Of a DNA stretch of 64,000 bases, positions 47,039 to 56,012 are shown one piece after another. Each line of letters opens with the position of its first letter. Positions within the stretch are counted from its first letter, which is position 1. Source of the DNA: Pseudomonadales bacterium (GTDB lineage: Bacteria > Pseudomonadota > Gammaproteobacteria > Pseudomonadales > Azotimanducaceae); NCBI GenBank assembly GCA_028279305.1, contig JANQOA010000023.1, positions 21,800-85,799 of the forward strand. The letters run 5' to 3'. The notes under the pieces are model-generated. The model searched no databases. It was not told the origin of the DNA and saw only the letters and a program-made list of their open reading frames with translations. Both the position numbers and the translations under genes were made by a program.

Positions 47039-48021
47039 GCGGCCAGCAGCGGTTCGTCGCGGGGCGGGACAGCCAATTTTTTGCGGACCTCTTCAATCGG
47101 CTGATCGATCACTTGCCAGAAATCCCAGCTTTCTCCCAGATCACGGTTAACCCGGTTGCCCCTGGCCAGGGCCTTGAAGACCTCCAGAGCCAGGCCGGGT
47201 TGTCCGATGCGGCCTGGTAAACGGGGCATGGGAAACGGTGCCAGATTGACGCCGGCCGTGTGTATCACCAAGGCAAACAGCAGAGTGAAGAAATCCCAAT
47301 CGCCCCGGGTATATCCTGCCTGAAAGGCGGCCGCCTTCATCTCACCTTCCGGCGATGTGTCGTAACCCGCTAACACATGGGTAAAGTCGTGGTATACCGC
47401 ACCTTCAGGAAACCCGCTTTTCTCGCCGGGGAAGGCGATTCCCGCCCCGGCGCAATGATCGTGGAAGCAGCGGCCGAGCGTATCAGAGGGCAACCCCCGG
47501 AGCCCATGGTATCGAGCCGACATTGCAGCATCCTGCAGTACCCCTCGAAAAACGAGAATGCCTTTTATCACCGCCTTCGCGCCCCCCAACCGATAGGTGT
47601 TAGCAAAGTAATTACGGATATGAGACCGGCGCATGAATCCCGCGCGAAAACGGAGATGCCGATTCCGGGAGAGCTGTTCGAGCACACCGACGGCTGGTTC
47701 ATCAACGCCGAGGCCCTGGGCTATGCGTTTCGTGAGCTGCATCTGCTCCTGACCCGGCAGCCCGTCGGCAATCGCCATGACGAGCATCAGGCGTACCAAC
47801 TGCCGCCCCTCTTCCGGCTTATCCCCGAGTGCGTCCAGACTTGGCATCGCTGCTGTCGATTCACATTCGAGATTGATTTTCACGCGGTATACGACTTTTT
47901 GCAGTGCATCCAGAATCGCCCGCTGGGGTGTTACCATCCCCGTGGTACCCGCCTGCGCGACCGCGGCCAGCAGTTTTAAGTGAGCGTCGGAGACCTCTGT
48001 GTTCGGCGAAACGATGTGCAT
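47035..48021 (-). CDS. COQ4-like protein with TerB-like N-terminal segment
   Basis: HDFTHVLAGYDTSPEGE = HDxxH(x11)E; RLMLVMAIADGLPGQEQMQLTKRIAQGLGV TerB-like; ATG 48021 preferred because the promoter/operator lies at 48040-48090. Confidence 0.65.
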   Translation of the reverse strand: MHIVSPNTEVSDAHLKLLAAVAQAGTTGMVTPQRAILDALQKVVYRVKINLECESTAAMPSLDALGDKPEEGRQLVRLMLVMAIADGLPGQEQMQLTKRIAQGLGVDEPAVGVLEQLSRNRHLRFRAGFMRRSHIRNYFANTYRLGGAKAVIKGILVFRGVLQDAAMSARYHGLRGLPSDTLGRCFHDHCAGAGIAFPGEKSGFPEGAVYHDFTHVLAGYDTSPEGEMKAAAFQAGYTRGDWDFFTLLFALVIHTAGVNLAPFPMPRLPGRIGQPGLALEVFKALARGNRVNRDLGESWDFWQVIDQPIEEVRKKLAVPPRDEPLLAA

Positions 48022-48045
48022 ACGGGAGCCCAATAATTCTAGGTC

Positions 48046-48089
48046 AGTTGACAAGTTACGCCTCTGCTGAGAGTTTGTCAAATGACAAA
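48046..48089 (-). promoter_or_regulatory. Promoter TTGACA-N17-TAACTT overlapped by palindrome TTTGTCA-AA-TGACAAA
   Basis: Palindrome 48074-48089; hexamers read on the minus strand upstream of ATG 48021. Confidence 0.65.
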
Positions 48090-48141
48090 GAACATTGGCA
48101 GGCCTCCGGTGCTCTGAATCGAGCATGACGGCAGTTCGAGG

Positions 48142-48696
48142 TTACTGCTGACGAATGCGCGGCGATGCAAGCAACACATGTACTCGATGGCCCGCCGCAT
48201 CCCGTGCGAAATTCTTACTCAAGTAGTTTCGATTCAACTCGAAGTCGTAAAAGGGCTGAACAAACCATCCATCCGATAGCTTGTCGTATTGGATCTCAAA
48301 AACGACCGTGTGTTCTTCGATATGAGACATGCTGACAAGCGCATCCGCTTCTATCTGGATAACCCCTGTCCCGGACGAAGCGTGCTCCGCGCTTGGCACC
48401 TTTATACGGGGCTCTCTCAACAGCAATGGCTGACCGTTCAGTGAAACCTTTGCACCTGCCAGAACCTCCCGAGCAAAACCGTTCGCTTCATCGACCGACA
48501 CAACGCCATCACTATCCCCGTCGATGTAATGGTGTATTTCCGCACCTTCGTCGTACGACGGAAGAATAAGAAGTTTGATGGCTATGCGCTCGAACCCTAT
48601 GGAGACCATAGCCTGCTGCTGTACATTGTCGTGGGGATGTGATGAAACAGCGCCACAGGCAAGACATGTCAGCAATACGAGTAAAACACGGAACAT
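48142..48696 (-). CDS. Secreted protein with a single EF-hand loop
   Basis: Signal peptide; DGDSDGVVSVDE EF-hand-type loop. Confidence 0.6.
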   Translation of the reverse strand: MFRVLLVLLTCLACGAVSSHPHDNVQQQAMVSIGFERIAIKLLILPSYDEGAEIHHYIDGDSDGVVSVDEANGFAREVLAGAKVSLNGQPLLLREPRIKVPSAEHASSGTGVIQIEADALVSMSHIEEHTVVFEIQYDKLSDGWFVQPFYDFELNRNYLSKNFARDAAGHRVHVLLASPRIRQQ

Positions 48697-49823
48697 TACG
48701 GAGCAACCCAGGCGCTGCCGTAGTCGTTCGTGGGATCTCTGTACATGCTATGGGCATGGTCCGTAACGCTCGGAGATTCATCCACGTCTTGCGGCGCATA
48801 CTCAAGCACCAAAGTAGGTCCCGTTACTCTGAAATAGGCAAATCCGAGCTTCGCCGTGGGTGAACCCCACCAGGCAAAGTAGGTTTCGTCGAGATCGGAA
48901 AGTACCCTCGCCATCGCCGCCGCATTGTCGTCTTCATTAATGAAATCCAGCCGCGAATCAATCAGTGCAACCAGCAGCGGTTTCTGATCCTCAGTCAATT
49001 GCGCGCCGGGTATCCCTTCAGGGGCGACAACCGTTCCAAACTCACCCGGGCCCAGCAAGAGATCAATGGGCTGCGGCCCCCGAATTGCAACGCTCTGTTG
49101 TTCGGGTGTCAGACTATCCAAGAGTCTTTGCGCAGCCCGCGTTTCTTCCTCCGTGATAAAAACGTTGTTTCCATCGAACTGAAAATTGAGCGGCTGACCA
49201 CCCGTTAACATCGGCGAGAAAGTTACGTCAGCCCCATAGACCGTCACATTAAGCGCCAGGTGATGTCCGCCAAATTGGAACATCCATGGCTGAGATTCTG
49301 AAGGTTCGCCCAGAAACGCAACATAGTAGAACTCTGTTCCGTACTTGGCGAAACCGCCAGGTGGTAACGTGTCTTCAGCAGCTAACTGGTAGGCCGTGTT
49401 CAGAAAGCCTTTTTCACTCATGATCTCAGCGAGCAGGTCATCGAGGTTGCCGCGTTGCGCTGCAGACAGTGTGCCAAGCATCAACCCGCCACGGGGAATC
49501 ATACCTTCAGGCAAATTGGACCAATTCGACCGCTGTGCATTGTCTGAGAATTCATAACTCGCGGCGTCGCGCTGCTCATTATCCAGAGAGCCGAGGAAAA
49601 CTTGTGCCCGCGAGACTATTGCCCTGGTCTTTGTATCCGCAGATCTCTGATCAAATCTCGCAGCAACACTCAATGGCACCGGACCGGTATTCACACCTAA
49701 AAAGAAGCTGGCTGCTGCACGCGGAAACTGGCTCCACGTAAAAACCATTGCGCCAAAGAGCACAGCTAGAATGACTGCAAGTGCGACTACCGCGATTAGA
49801 AGTTTAGATACTATCGGGTTCAT
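48696..49823 (-). CDS. DUF3500 domain-containing membrane-anchored protein
   Basis: YYVAFLGEPSESQPWMFQFGGHHLALNVTVYGADVTFSPMLTG; N-terminal TM segment. Confidence 0.82.
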   Translation of the reverse strand: MNPIVSKLLIAVVALAVILAVLFGAMVFTWSQFPRAAASFFLGVNTGPVPLSVAARFDQRSADTKTRAIVSRAQVFLGSLDNEQRDAASYEFSDNAQRSNWSNLPEGMIPRGGLMLGTLSAAQRGNLDDLLAEIMSEKGFLNTAYQLAAEDTLPPGGFAKYGTEFYYVAFLGEPSESQPWMFQFGGHHLALNVTVYGADVTFSPMLTGGQPLNFQFDGNNVFITEEETRAAQRLLDSLTPEQQSVAIRGPQPIDLLLGPGEFGTVVAPEGIPGAQLTEDQKPLLVALIDSRLDFINEDDNAAAMARVLSDLDETYFAWWGSPTAKLGFAYFRVTGPTLVLEYAPQDVDESPSVTDHAHSMYRDPTNDYGSAWVAP

Positions 49824-51223
49824 TAGATTATTCCGAATTGACCGATAAGGCGGTCAAGTAGTGTACGCGAGCGATGCATACCTTTCTCATCAAGCACATC
49901 CGCCAAGCGCATGAGTTTCGGGATACCGCCGGCACCAATCATGCGAACCGGCTCAGGTTCCCACCGGGGAGATTGATGATTCACCCAGGGCAGGTGCACC
50001 AGTGGTGTATCTTGTTTCAAGACCAGGTCACGGACGATGCGCGCGCCTAAATTTGTCGCCGCCACGCCTTCACCGAAATACCCTCCCGCCCACGCAAATC
50101 CCGTTGATTCATCGTATCCAACCGACGGCATGAAATCTCTCGGTAATCCCATCAGCCCACCCCATCGGCGCGCCACCTTAAACTCGCTGCACCAGGGAAA
50201 GAGCTGATGCAGCTTTTTCTCCAGCAACCGATGTGCAGGATGTTCGTTGAGCGTCTTGTGAGTAATCCTGGAGTTCCAATAGTACTGCACGGCCAGACCG
50301 CCTATCGCTATACGGTTGTCTTTGGTGCGCTGGGCGTAGAGCGGCATCATTGTGTAATCCGCAAACGCAGGGCGGTCATCCAGGCCCGCTCTATCCCAGA
50401 AGGCATCACTTAGCGGTTCAGTTGCAATCATGTAGGAATAGACCGGGGCCACACTCCGCTCGTAACCGGGCAACTGAACCGAGTAGCCTTCCGTGCACTT
50501 GATGATAACCGAAGCATCGACCCGATGAGCGCCAACTTCCACACAGTGCGGGCCAAACCCTGTTGCCCCGGAATGTTCAAAAATCTCCACACCTAGTTCC
50601 GCGGCTGCACGCGCAATACCAACAACCAGTTTGTAGGGATTAATGACTGCACCATGAGGCGTGTACAAAGCCCCGTGAGTTCCTTCTATGCGGAGATGCC
50701 GGGCCATCTCGTTGGGGTTTAAGGTATAGAAGTCTCGATCGGTAATGCCTGCATCCCGATACCCGGCAACTGTCTCGTTGATGGTGTTCATGGAGCGTTC
50801 GCTTGGCGCGTAGTACAGAATCCCACCTTTGTGGTAATCACAGTCGATGCCGAACTCGCCGCACATGCGCGCCACTTCATCAACCGTGTCGTACATTGTG
50901 TGTTCCATGCGCAGGCCGCCGCCCGGCTGAATCGCATCATAATCTGCGACTTCAGGGGTGCTGGCACCCATGCACCATCCACCATTGCGCCCGGACGCTC
51001 CGTAACCCAAATAGTCTTTCTCCAACACAACTACCGACAACTCCGGTTGCGCTCGTTTGATATACAGCGCGGACCACAGACCGCTGAATCCACCACCGAT
51101 AATGGCAACGTCGCATTGGCGATTGCCATCAAGAGGAAGAAAAGACGGAGCTGTGGATACCGTTTTGTGCCACCAGGAGGAGGTGGGATCGTTCTGACTC
51201 GTCAGAGTAGAGGTGTTACTCAT
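49823..51223 (-). CDS. FAD-dependent oxidoreductase (DAO superfamily)
   Basis: CDVAIIGGGFSGLWSALYIKRAQPELSVVVLEKDYLGYGASGRNGGW; ATG 51223 (MSNTST) preferred. Confidence 0.9.
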   Translation of the reverse strand: MSNTSTLTSQNDPTSSWWHKTVSTAPSFLPLDGNRQCDVAIIGGGFSGLWSALYIKRAQPELSVVVLEKDYLGYGASGRNGGWCMGASTPEVADYDAIQPGGGLRMEHTMYDTVDEVARMCGEFGIDCDYHKGGILYYAPSERSMNTINETVAGYRDAGITDRDFYTLNPNEMARHLRIEGTHGALYTPHGAVINPYKLVVGIARAAAELGVEIFEHSGATGFGPHCVEVGAHRVDASVIIKCTEGYSVQLPGYERSVAPVYSYMIATEPLSDAFWDRAGLDDRPAFADYTMMPLYAQRTKDNRIAIGGLAVQYYWNSRITHKTLNEHPAHRLLEKKLHQLFPWCSEFKVARRWGGLMGLPRDFMPSVGYDESTGFAWAGGYFGEGVAATNLGARIVRDLVLKQDTPLVHLPWVNHQSPRWEPEPVRMIGAGGIPKLMRLADVLDEKGMHRSRTLLDRLIGQFGII

Positions 51224-51374
51224 GCATGCGCACCTTGAAGCCATTAGCCGGCTATCACCCACGGGTTCGCCGATTGTACCACCCTGAGCGGCTTAGCTTT
51301 TGGTCGGGTGACAGGGGCGACATCACAGTGGTCATCCTCTAACTGACGTGCCCCAGGTTCCGTTTCTGTGCTGG

Positions 51375-51392
51375 GTTTTAACTTGTTAAAAC
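51375..51392. promoter_or_regulatory. Palindrome GTTTTAAC-TT-GTTAAAAC (candidate TetR operator)
   Basis: 8-bp perfect arms between the divergent FAD oxidoreductase and TetR genes. Confidence 0.65.
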
Positions 51393-51436
51393 AGTTTAAT
51401 AGTGCTAAAAAGCCTGAATCATCAAGAGAGCTCCCT

Positions 51437-52126
51437 ATGGGTTTAGTTGCCGAGCTACAAGTCACTAAACGAAATAGAATCCTGAGTGCCACCGTCGAAG
51501 CCGTTACTGAACTTGGCTACGAAGGCATTCGAATGAGGGAGTTGGCTGAACGCTGCGGCGTTACCGTGCCCACCCTCTACAATCAATTTGGGGGAAAGGA
51601 TCAGCTCATTGCCAGAGCCCTTGAAGACGCTATTGGCATAGAAAAACGCATGGTGTCCGCACGCGGCCTGGAGCCCGGTTATGATCGCCTGATCGAACTG
51701 ATCGAGCTGAATGCTGTTTCGCTCATCGAGGGCGGGGTTAGAGGCCGCAGAATTGTGCGCAGCTATACATCTCTAGCCTGGAACGAGCAAACCAGGAACA
51801 AAAACGCTGAGTACCTGACCACGCTACTTAAAGAGTGTCTTCTTGTCATGGTTGCCAAGCGGCAGCTGGCTAAGTGGCTTGATCCCGCGCTGTTAGCTGA
51901 GCAAATGACCGCGGCTAACATTCGAACCTCAATAGAGTGGAGCTTAGAGAACTTATCTACCCGACAGGCTTTGCCGCAAATGCGATATGCCATGGGTATT
52001 GTTGTTCTTGGCGGTGTTCGAGGTTTAACCGCTGACAAATTGATCGACTGGCTGAAAACCGCCCAGAGAGCAATCAGGGAACAGTCCAAAAAAAATAGTA
52101 AACCCAAACAGAAGGTTCGGTACTGA
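51437..52126 (+). CDS. TetR family transcriptional regulator
   Basis: NRILSATVEAVTELGYEGIRMRELAERCGVTVPTLYNQFGGKDQLI; ATG 51437 preferred because the upstream palindrome falls in the longer ORF. Confidence 0.88.
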   Translation: MGLVAELQVTKRNRILSATVEAVTELGYEGIRMRELAERCGVTVPTLYNQFGGKDQLIARALEDAIGIEKRMVSARGLEPGYDRLIELIELNAVSLIEGGVRGRRIVRSYTSLAWNEQTRNKNAEYLTTLLKECLLVMVAKRQLAKWLDPALLAEQMTAANIRTSIEWSLENLSTRQALPQMRYAMGIVVLGGVRGLTADKLIDWLKTAQRAIREQSKKNSKPKQKVRY

Positions 52127-52232
52127 TGAAACGTGCTAGGGAAGCATTATTCAGGACGATGGACCGGTCTTACGCCGTTCTGCGGAGATGTTAGTGCCGT
52201 AGTCGCAGAGCAGCAACAACTCGGAGAGAAAA

Positions 52233-54743
52233 TTGACACAATCAGATAACAAAGACTTTTTTGAGTCGTTAACGAGGTTACGGCTTGGATGGCTGCTTAC
52301 TGTCACGGCGGCAGTGATCATGTTTCTACCGTTCAGCGCCGAAACTCAGGCGGCAGAAACTGCTTCCGACGACTTCATCGAAGAGATCTTAGTCGTCGCT
52401 AGAAACGTGGAAGAATCCCTGCAGGAAGCGCCGGTAGCGGTTACAGCAATCAGCGAAGAGACTTTAGATATATTTCGCATCGACGAAGCCACAGATCTCT
52501 TGAGTCGTATACCGGCGATGAACATTTCGATTGGAGGATCGGGCGCCGGCGCGCAAATTACCCTGCGCGGTATCGGCTCGTCCTTTATTTCCAACGCCTT
52601 CGATTCAGCAGTTGCCCTCAACTACGATGGTGTTTCCGTGAGCACCCAGCGGCTTCTGCAGAGTGCGTTCTTCGACGTCGAGCAAGTTGCGGTGTTGAAG
52701 GGGCCGCAGTCTCTTTACTTTGGTAAGGCGGCATCCGCGGGCGTGCTATCACTGCGCTCCGCAAACCCCACCGAAGAATGGGAAGGCAGCATAAAAACTT
52801 CTTATGAGTTCGAAGAAGAGGGTACAACCTTCGGCGGTTATGTATCGGGTCCGCTGACGGATACCTTGGGCTTCAGATTGGCAGGCGAATACCAGGACAT
52901 CGACAAGTTTGTAGAAATCGCGGATGGCAACCCAACTATCGATCCCGACAGAGGTCTGACAAACCTGATTGCTCGAGGGACCCTGCTGTGGCAACCAACA
53001 GATCGTTTCAGCGCCAACTTAAAAGTCGACTACAACAAGCAACGGTCAGAAATCCTCAACAATGCCATCGACATCTTCTGCGGCGGCGATGGCGTACCTG
53101 ATCCGTCCGTATTGTTAGGCGGCCTTTTTGGCGCCACGCCGGGTATCGATCTTTTCTTACCTACTCATGATTGCGATATCGATGATGGCGAGTTCACCGG
53201 GCCCGACGCCAACGCTTTGATCGATACCGTACCGCCGGGTTCCCCTGGGGAAGGCCGGAATATTTTTCGGGCATATAACGACACCGACATCGTTTTTACT
53301 CGATTGCAGATGGATCTGAATCTGAATGAAAATTTCGACCTGACTTTCTTAGGCGGCTATGTAGATCTGGAAAACGAGTACAACGACACGTTTAACTCAA
53401 CCGGCCAGAACCCGGATGGCAGCGCTGCCGGCCTGTCTGCGCCGTTCGAAAACACACTTGAGCAAACCACCTTGGAATTGCGGCTGGTGAGTAACTTTGA
53501 CGGCCCGGTTAACTTCCAGATTGGCGGGTTCTGGGAAGACAGGGATATCGGTCACGAAACCTCGCAAAATGCTTTTAACCCTTCCTTGCTCGGTGTGTTC
53601 GGGCCTCCTTTCGGACCGGATCCTGTGACGGGTGCTACGTTTGATTGGCTTGCCGATAGACCCATCGAGGCAGAAGCACTTTCGTTTTTTGCAAGTGTTG
53701 ATGTACAACTCTCTGAAAAGTGGGAATTGTCCGGCGGTGTCCGCTGGACCGATGAGGAAAAAACCACGTCGGTTGCATTCCCGTTTGTGCACGCCGGGGT
53801 AGTGGCCATTTTCGGAACCGTGAGCTCAGGTTTCCAATCACCGGATATCAAGTTTGAGGATGACAACATTTCACCCGAAGTTGTCTTGCGCTATCTCGTC
53901 AATGACAACGTTTCTATTTACGGTGCTTACAAGACTGGTTTCAAATCAGGCGGACTGGACAACAACACTTTACCCACGGGATCGGTGGTCGGATTGGCCA
54001 GCCCGGATCCAGCGGTTGCTGCCGCGTCAGCAGAATTGTTGCGATTTGAATCAGAAGAATCTGAAGGCTTTGAAGTCGGCCTCAGATCGCAGCTGTTGGA
54101 ACGCGCGTTGACGTTAAACGTCACCGGCTATCGCTACGTCTATGAAGATCAACAGGTTCAGCTATTCGATGCGGGCGTTTTTGCATTCCGGACCTTCAAC
54201 GCCGGTGAGGTCACTACTCAAGGACTGGAAGTGGACTTTATGTGGTCCACCCCAGTGCCGGGACTGAGTCTCTCAGGATCCTGGGCGTTTCTGGATGCTG
54301 AAATTACCGGCGACTTTTTCCCGTCCGGCGTCACCGGCGTAGGTGAAAACACCAAGGGGCAAGACGCCGGATTCGCTCCGGATATATCCGGTAATTTGGC
54401 GATCAATTGGGAAATGGGCCTCAGTGATGGGGTCATGTTGCGCATCAGCCCCAATATCGCCTACAAAGACGAATACAGAGTCGGCGCCGGTTCGGTATTC
54501 GATCCGGTGACTAACCCGACCGGCGCTCTGGTTCAGGACAGCTACACCACTTTCGACTTGAATGTATCACTATATTCGCCCGATGAATCCTGGCGAGTAT
54601 CTTTGATAGGTAAAAACCTTGGTGACGAACAAATCTGGACCTTTGCGGGCAACGCACCGTTCCGTCCGCCCACTGGCGATGACCAATTGGTGGGTTTCAG
54701 CCGCGGCGAGCAGATTTTCTTAGAAGCAGCATTCAGGTTCTAG
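52233..54743 (+). CDS. TonB-dependent receptor (TBDR4)
   Basis: DFIEEILVVARNVEESLQEAPVAVTAI, KGPQSLYFGKAASAGVLSLRS; TTG start with GGAGAG upstream. Confidence 0.92.
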   Translation: MTQSDNKDFFESLTRLRLGWLLTVTAAVIMFLPFSAETQAAETASDDFIEEILVVARNVEESLQEAPVAVTAISEETLDIFRIDEATDLLSRIPAMNISIGGSGAGAQITLRGIGSSFISNAFDSAVALNYDGVSVSTQRLLQSAFFDVEQVAVLKGPQSLYFGKAASAGVLSLRSANPTEEWEGSIKTSYEFEEEGTTFGGYVSGPLTDTLGFRLAGEYQDIDKFVEIADGNPTIDPDRGLTNLIARGTLLWQPTDRFSANLKVDYNKQRSEILNNAIDIFCGGDGVPDPSVLLGGLFGATPGIDLFLPTHDCDIDDGEFTGPDANALIDTVPPGSPGEGRNIFRAYNDTDIVFTRLQMDLNLNENFDLTFLGGYVDLENEYNDTFNSTGQNPDGSAAGLSAPFENTLEQTTLELRLVSNFDGPVNFQIGGFWEDRDIGHETSQNAFNPSLLGVFGPPFGPDPVTGATFDWLADRPIEAEALSFFASVDVQLSEKWELSGGVRWTDEEKTTSVAFPFVHAGVVAIFGTVSSGFQSPDIKFEDDNISPEVVLRYLVNDNVSIYGAYKTGFKSGGLDNNTLPTGSVVGLASPDPAVAAASAELLRFESEESEGFEVGLRSQLLERALTLNVTGYRYVYEDQQVQLFDAGVFAFRTFNAGEVTTQGLEVDFMWSTPVPGLSLSGSWAFLDAEITGDFFPSGVTGVGENTKGQDAGFAPDISGNLAINWEMGLSDGVMLRISPNIAYKDEYRVGAGSVFDPVTNPTGALVQDSYTTFDLNVSLYSPDESWRVSLIGKNLGDEQIWTFAGNAPFRPPTGDDQLVGFSRGEQIFLEAAFRF

Positions 54744-54758
54744 ATCAATTGCGTTGAC

Positions 54759-54789
54759 GGGCTTGATGGCGTTTGCCCATCAAGCCCGC
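54759..54789. terminator. 12-bp perfect-stem hairpin between convergent genes
   Basis: CGGGCTTGATGG-CGTTTGC-CCATCAAGCCCG. Confidence 0.7.
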
Positions 54790-54818
54790 TTGCCGGGGAA
54801 TTTGCTGGTCCTGGCGGA

Positions 54819-56003
54819 TCAGGTCTTCCGGTATATCGTGACAACCGCGGCGCCGGGTACACCAATGTTGTGCTGGAGGGCAACTCTGGCGTTCTCGACC
54901 TGGCGGCTGCCCGCTTCCCCACGTAGCTGCGTCACCAGTTCAAAACACTGCGCCAGCCCCGTAGCACCAATGGGATGCCCTTTGGACATGAGACCACCCG
55001 ACGGATTCACCACCAGACGGCCGCCATAGGTGTTGTCGCCATCCTCAACAAACCGCGCAGCTTGGCCTTCGCCGCAGAGTCCCAGGCTTTCATAGGTGAT
55101 TACCTCATTAGGGGTGAAGCAATCGTGCAGCTCCACCACATCCAACTGCTCCGGTCCAAGCCCCGCCTGCTCATACGCGTCTTTTGCCGCACGAACGGTA
55201 TTGTCGCGGCCCACGGCATTGACGGTTCGCTCATAGATGACTTCAGTGTCGGTGGCCATACCCTGACCGGCAATCAACACGTCGGATCTTAAACCTTTCC
55301 TGCGGGCGAAATCTTCGCTGACAAAGACTGCAGCCGCGGCACCACAGGTTGGCGGGCAACACATCAACCGCGTCAGATAGCCGCCGAATACAACCTGCGC
55401 ACCTTCGACATCCGCCTGCGTAATTGGAGCCGTGAAGACCGCATGGGGATTCCTGGCGGCATGCGTGCGGCTTTTCACGGCCACCTTCGCAAAAAGATCA
55501 GGCTTGGCATCGTAAGTCTCCATGTATTCAGCACCAGCCAGGCCAAACATGATCGCCGCGGGCGGTGCATCCAGTTCGTTAGTCGGGCTCACCTGCATCA
55601 GCGCTTCAAATGTCTCCTTTGCCGGACTGGTTCTGTCGTCCCAGTGACTACCAAGGGCACCTGCCTGCATCTGCTCAAACCCGAAGGCGAGCGCACAATC
55701 GACAAGGTCCGATTCAACCGCCTGACGGGCAAGATAGATCGCCGATGAGCCGGACGAGCAGTTGTTATTGACGTTAAAGATGGGGAAGCCCGGCATGCCG
55801 AGCTCGTTGATCACCTTCTGTCCACAAGCGCTGTCTCCATAAACATAACTCGCGTAGGCCTGCTGTATGTCGGCAAGTTCCACACCCGCGTCCTCGAGCG
55901 CAAGCTGCACCGCGTTCCTGCCCATCAGCTCGTAGGGCTGCTTGTCGCTCGGTTTGGTGAATTTGCCCATGCCAACACCGCCAACAATGACTTTTCGGTT
56001 CAT
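54819..56003 (-). CDS. Thiolase family protein (SCP2/lipid-transfer type)
   Basis: NNNCSSGSSAIYLARQ nucleophile, VELHDCFTPNE, GGLMSKGHPIGATGLAQ. Confidence 0.9.
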   Translation of the reverse strand: MNRKVIVGGVGMGKFTKPSDKQPYELMGRNAVQLALEDAGVELADIQQAYASYVYGDSACGQKVINELGMPGFPIFNVNNNCSSGSSAIYLARQAVESDLVDCALAFGFEQMQAGALGSHWDDRTSPAKETFEALMQVSPTNELDAPPAAIMFGLAGAEYMETYDAKPDLFAKVAVKSRTHAARNPHAVFTAPITQADVEGAQVVFGGYLTRLMCCPPTCGAAAAVFVSEDFARRKGLRSDVLIAGQGMATDTEVIYERTVNAVGRDNTVRAAKDAYEQAGLGPEQLDVVELHDCFTPNEVITYESLGLCGEGQAARFVEDGDNTYGGRLVVNPSGGLMSKGHPIGATGLAQCFELVTQLRGEAGSRQVENARVALQHNIGVPGAAVVTIYRKT

Positions 56004-56012
56004 ACCGTTCTC

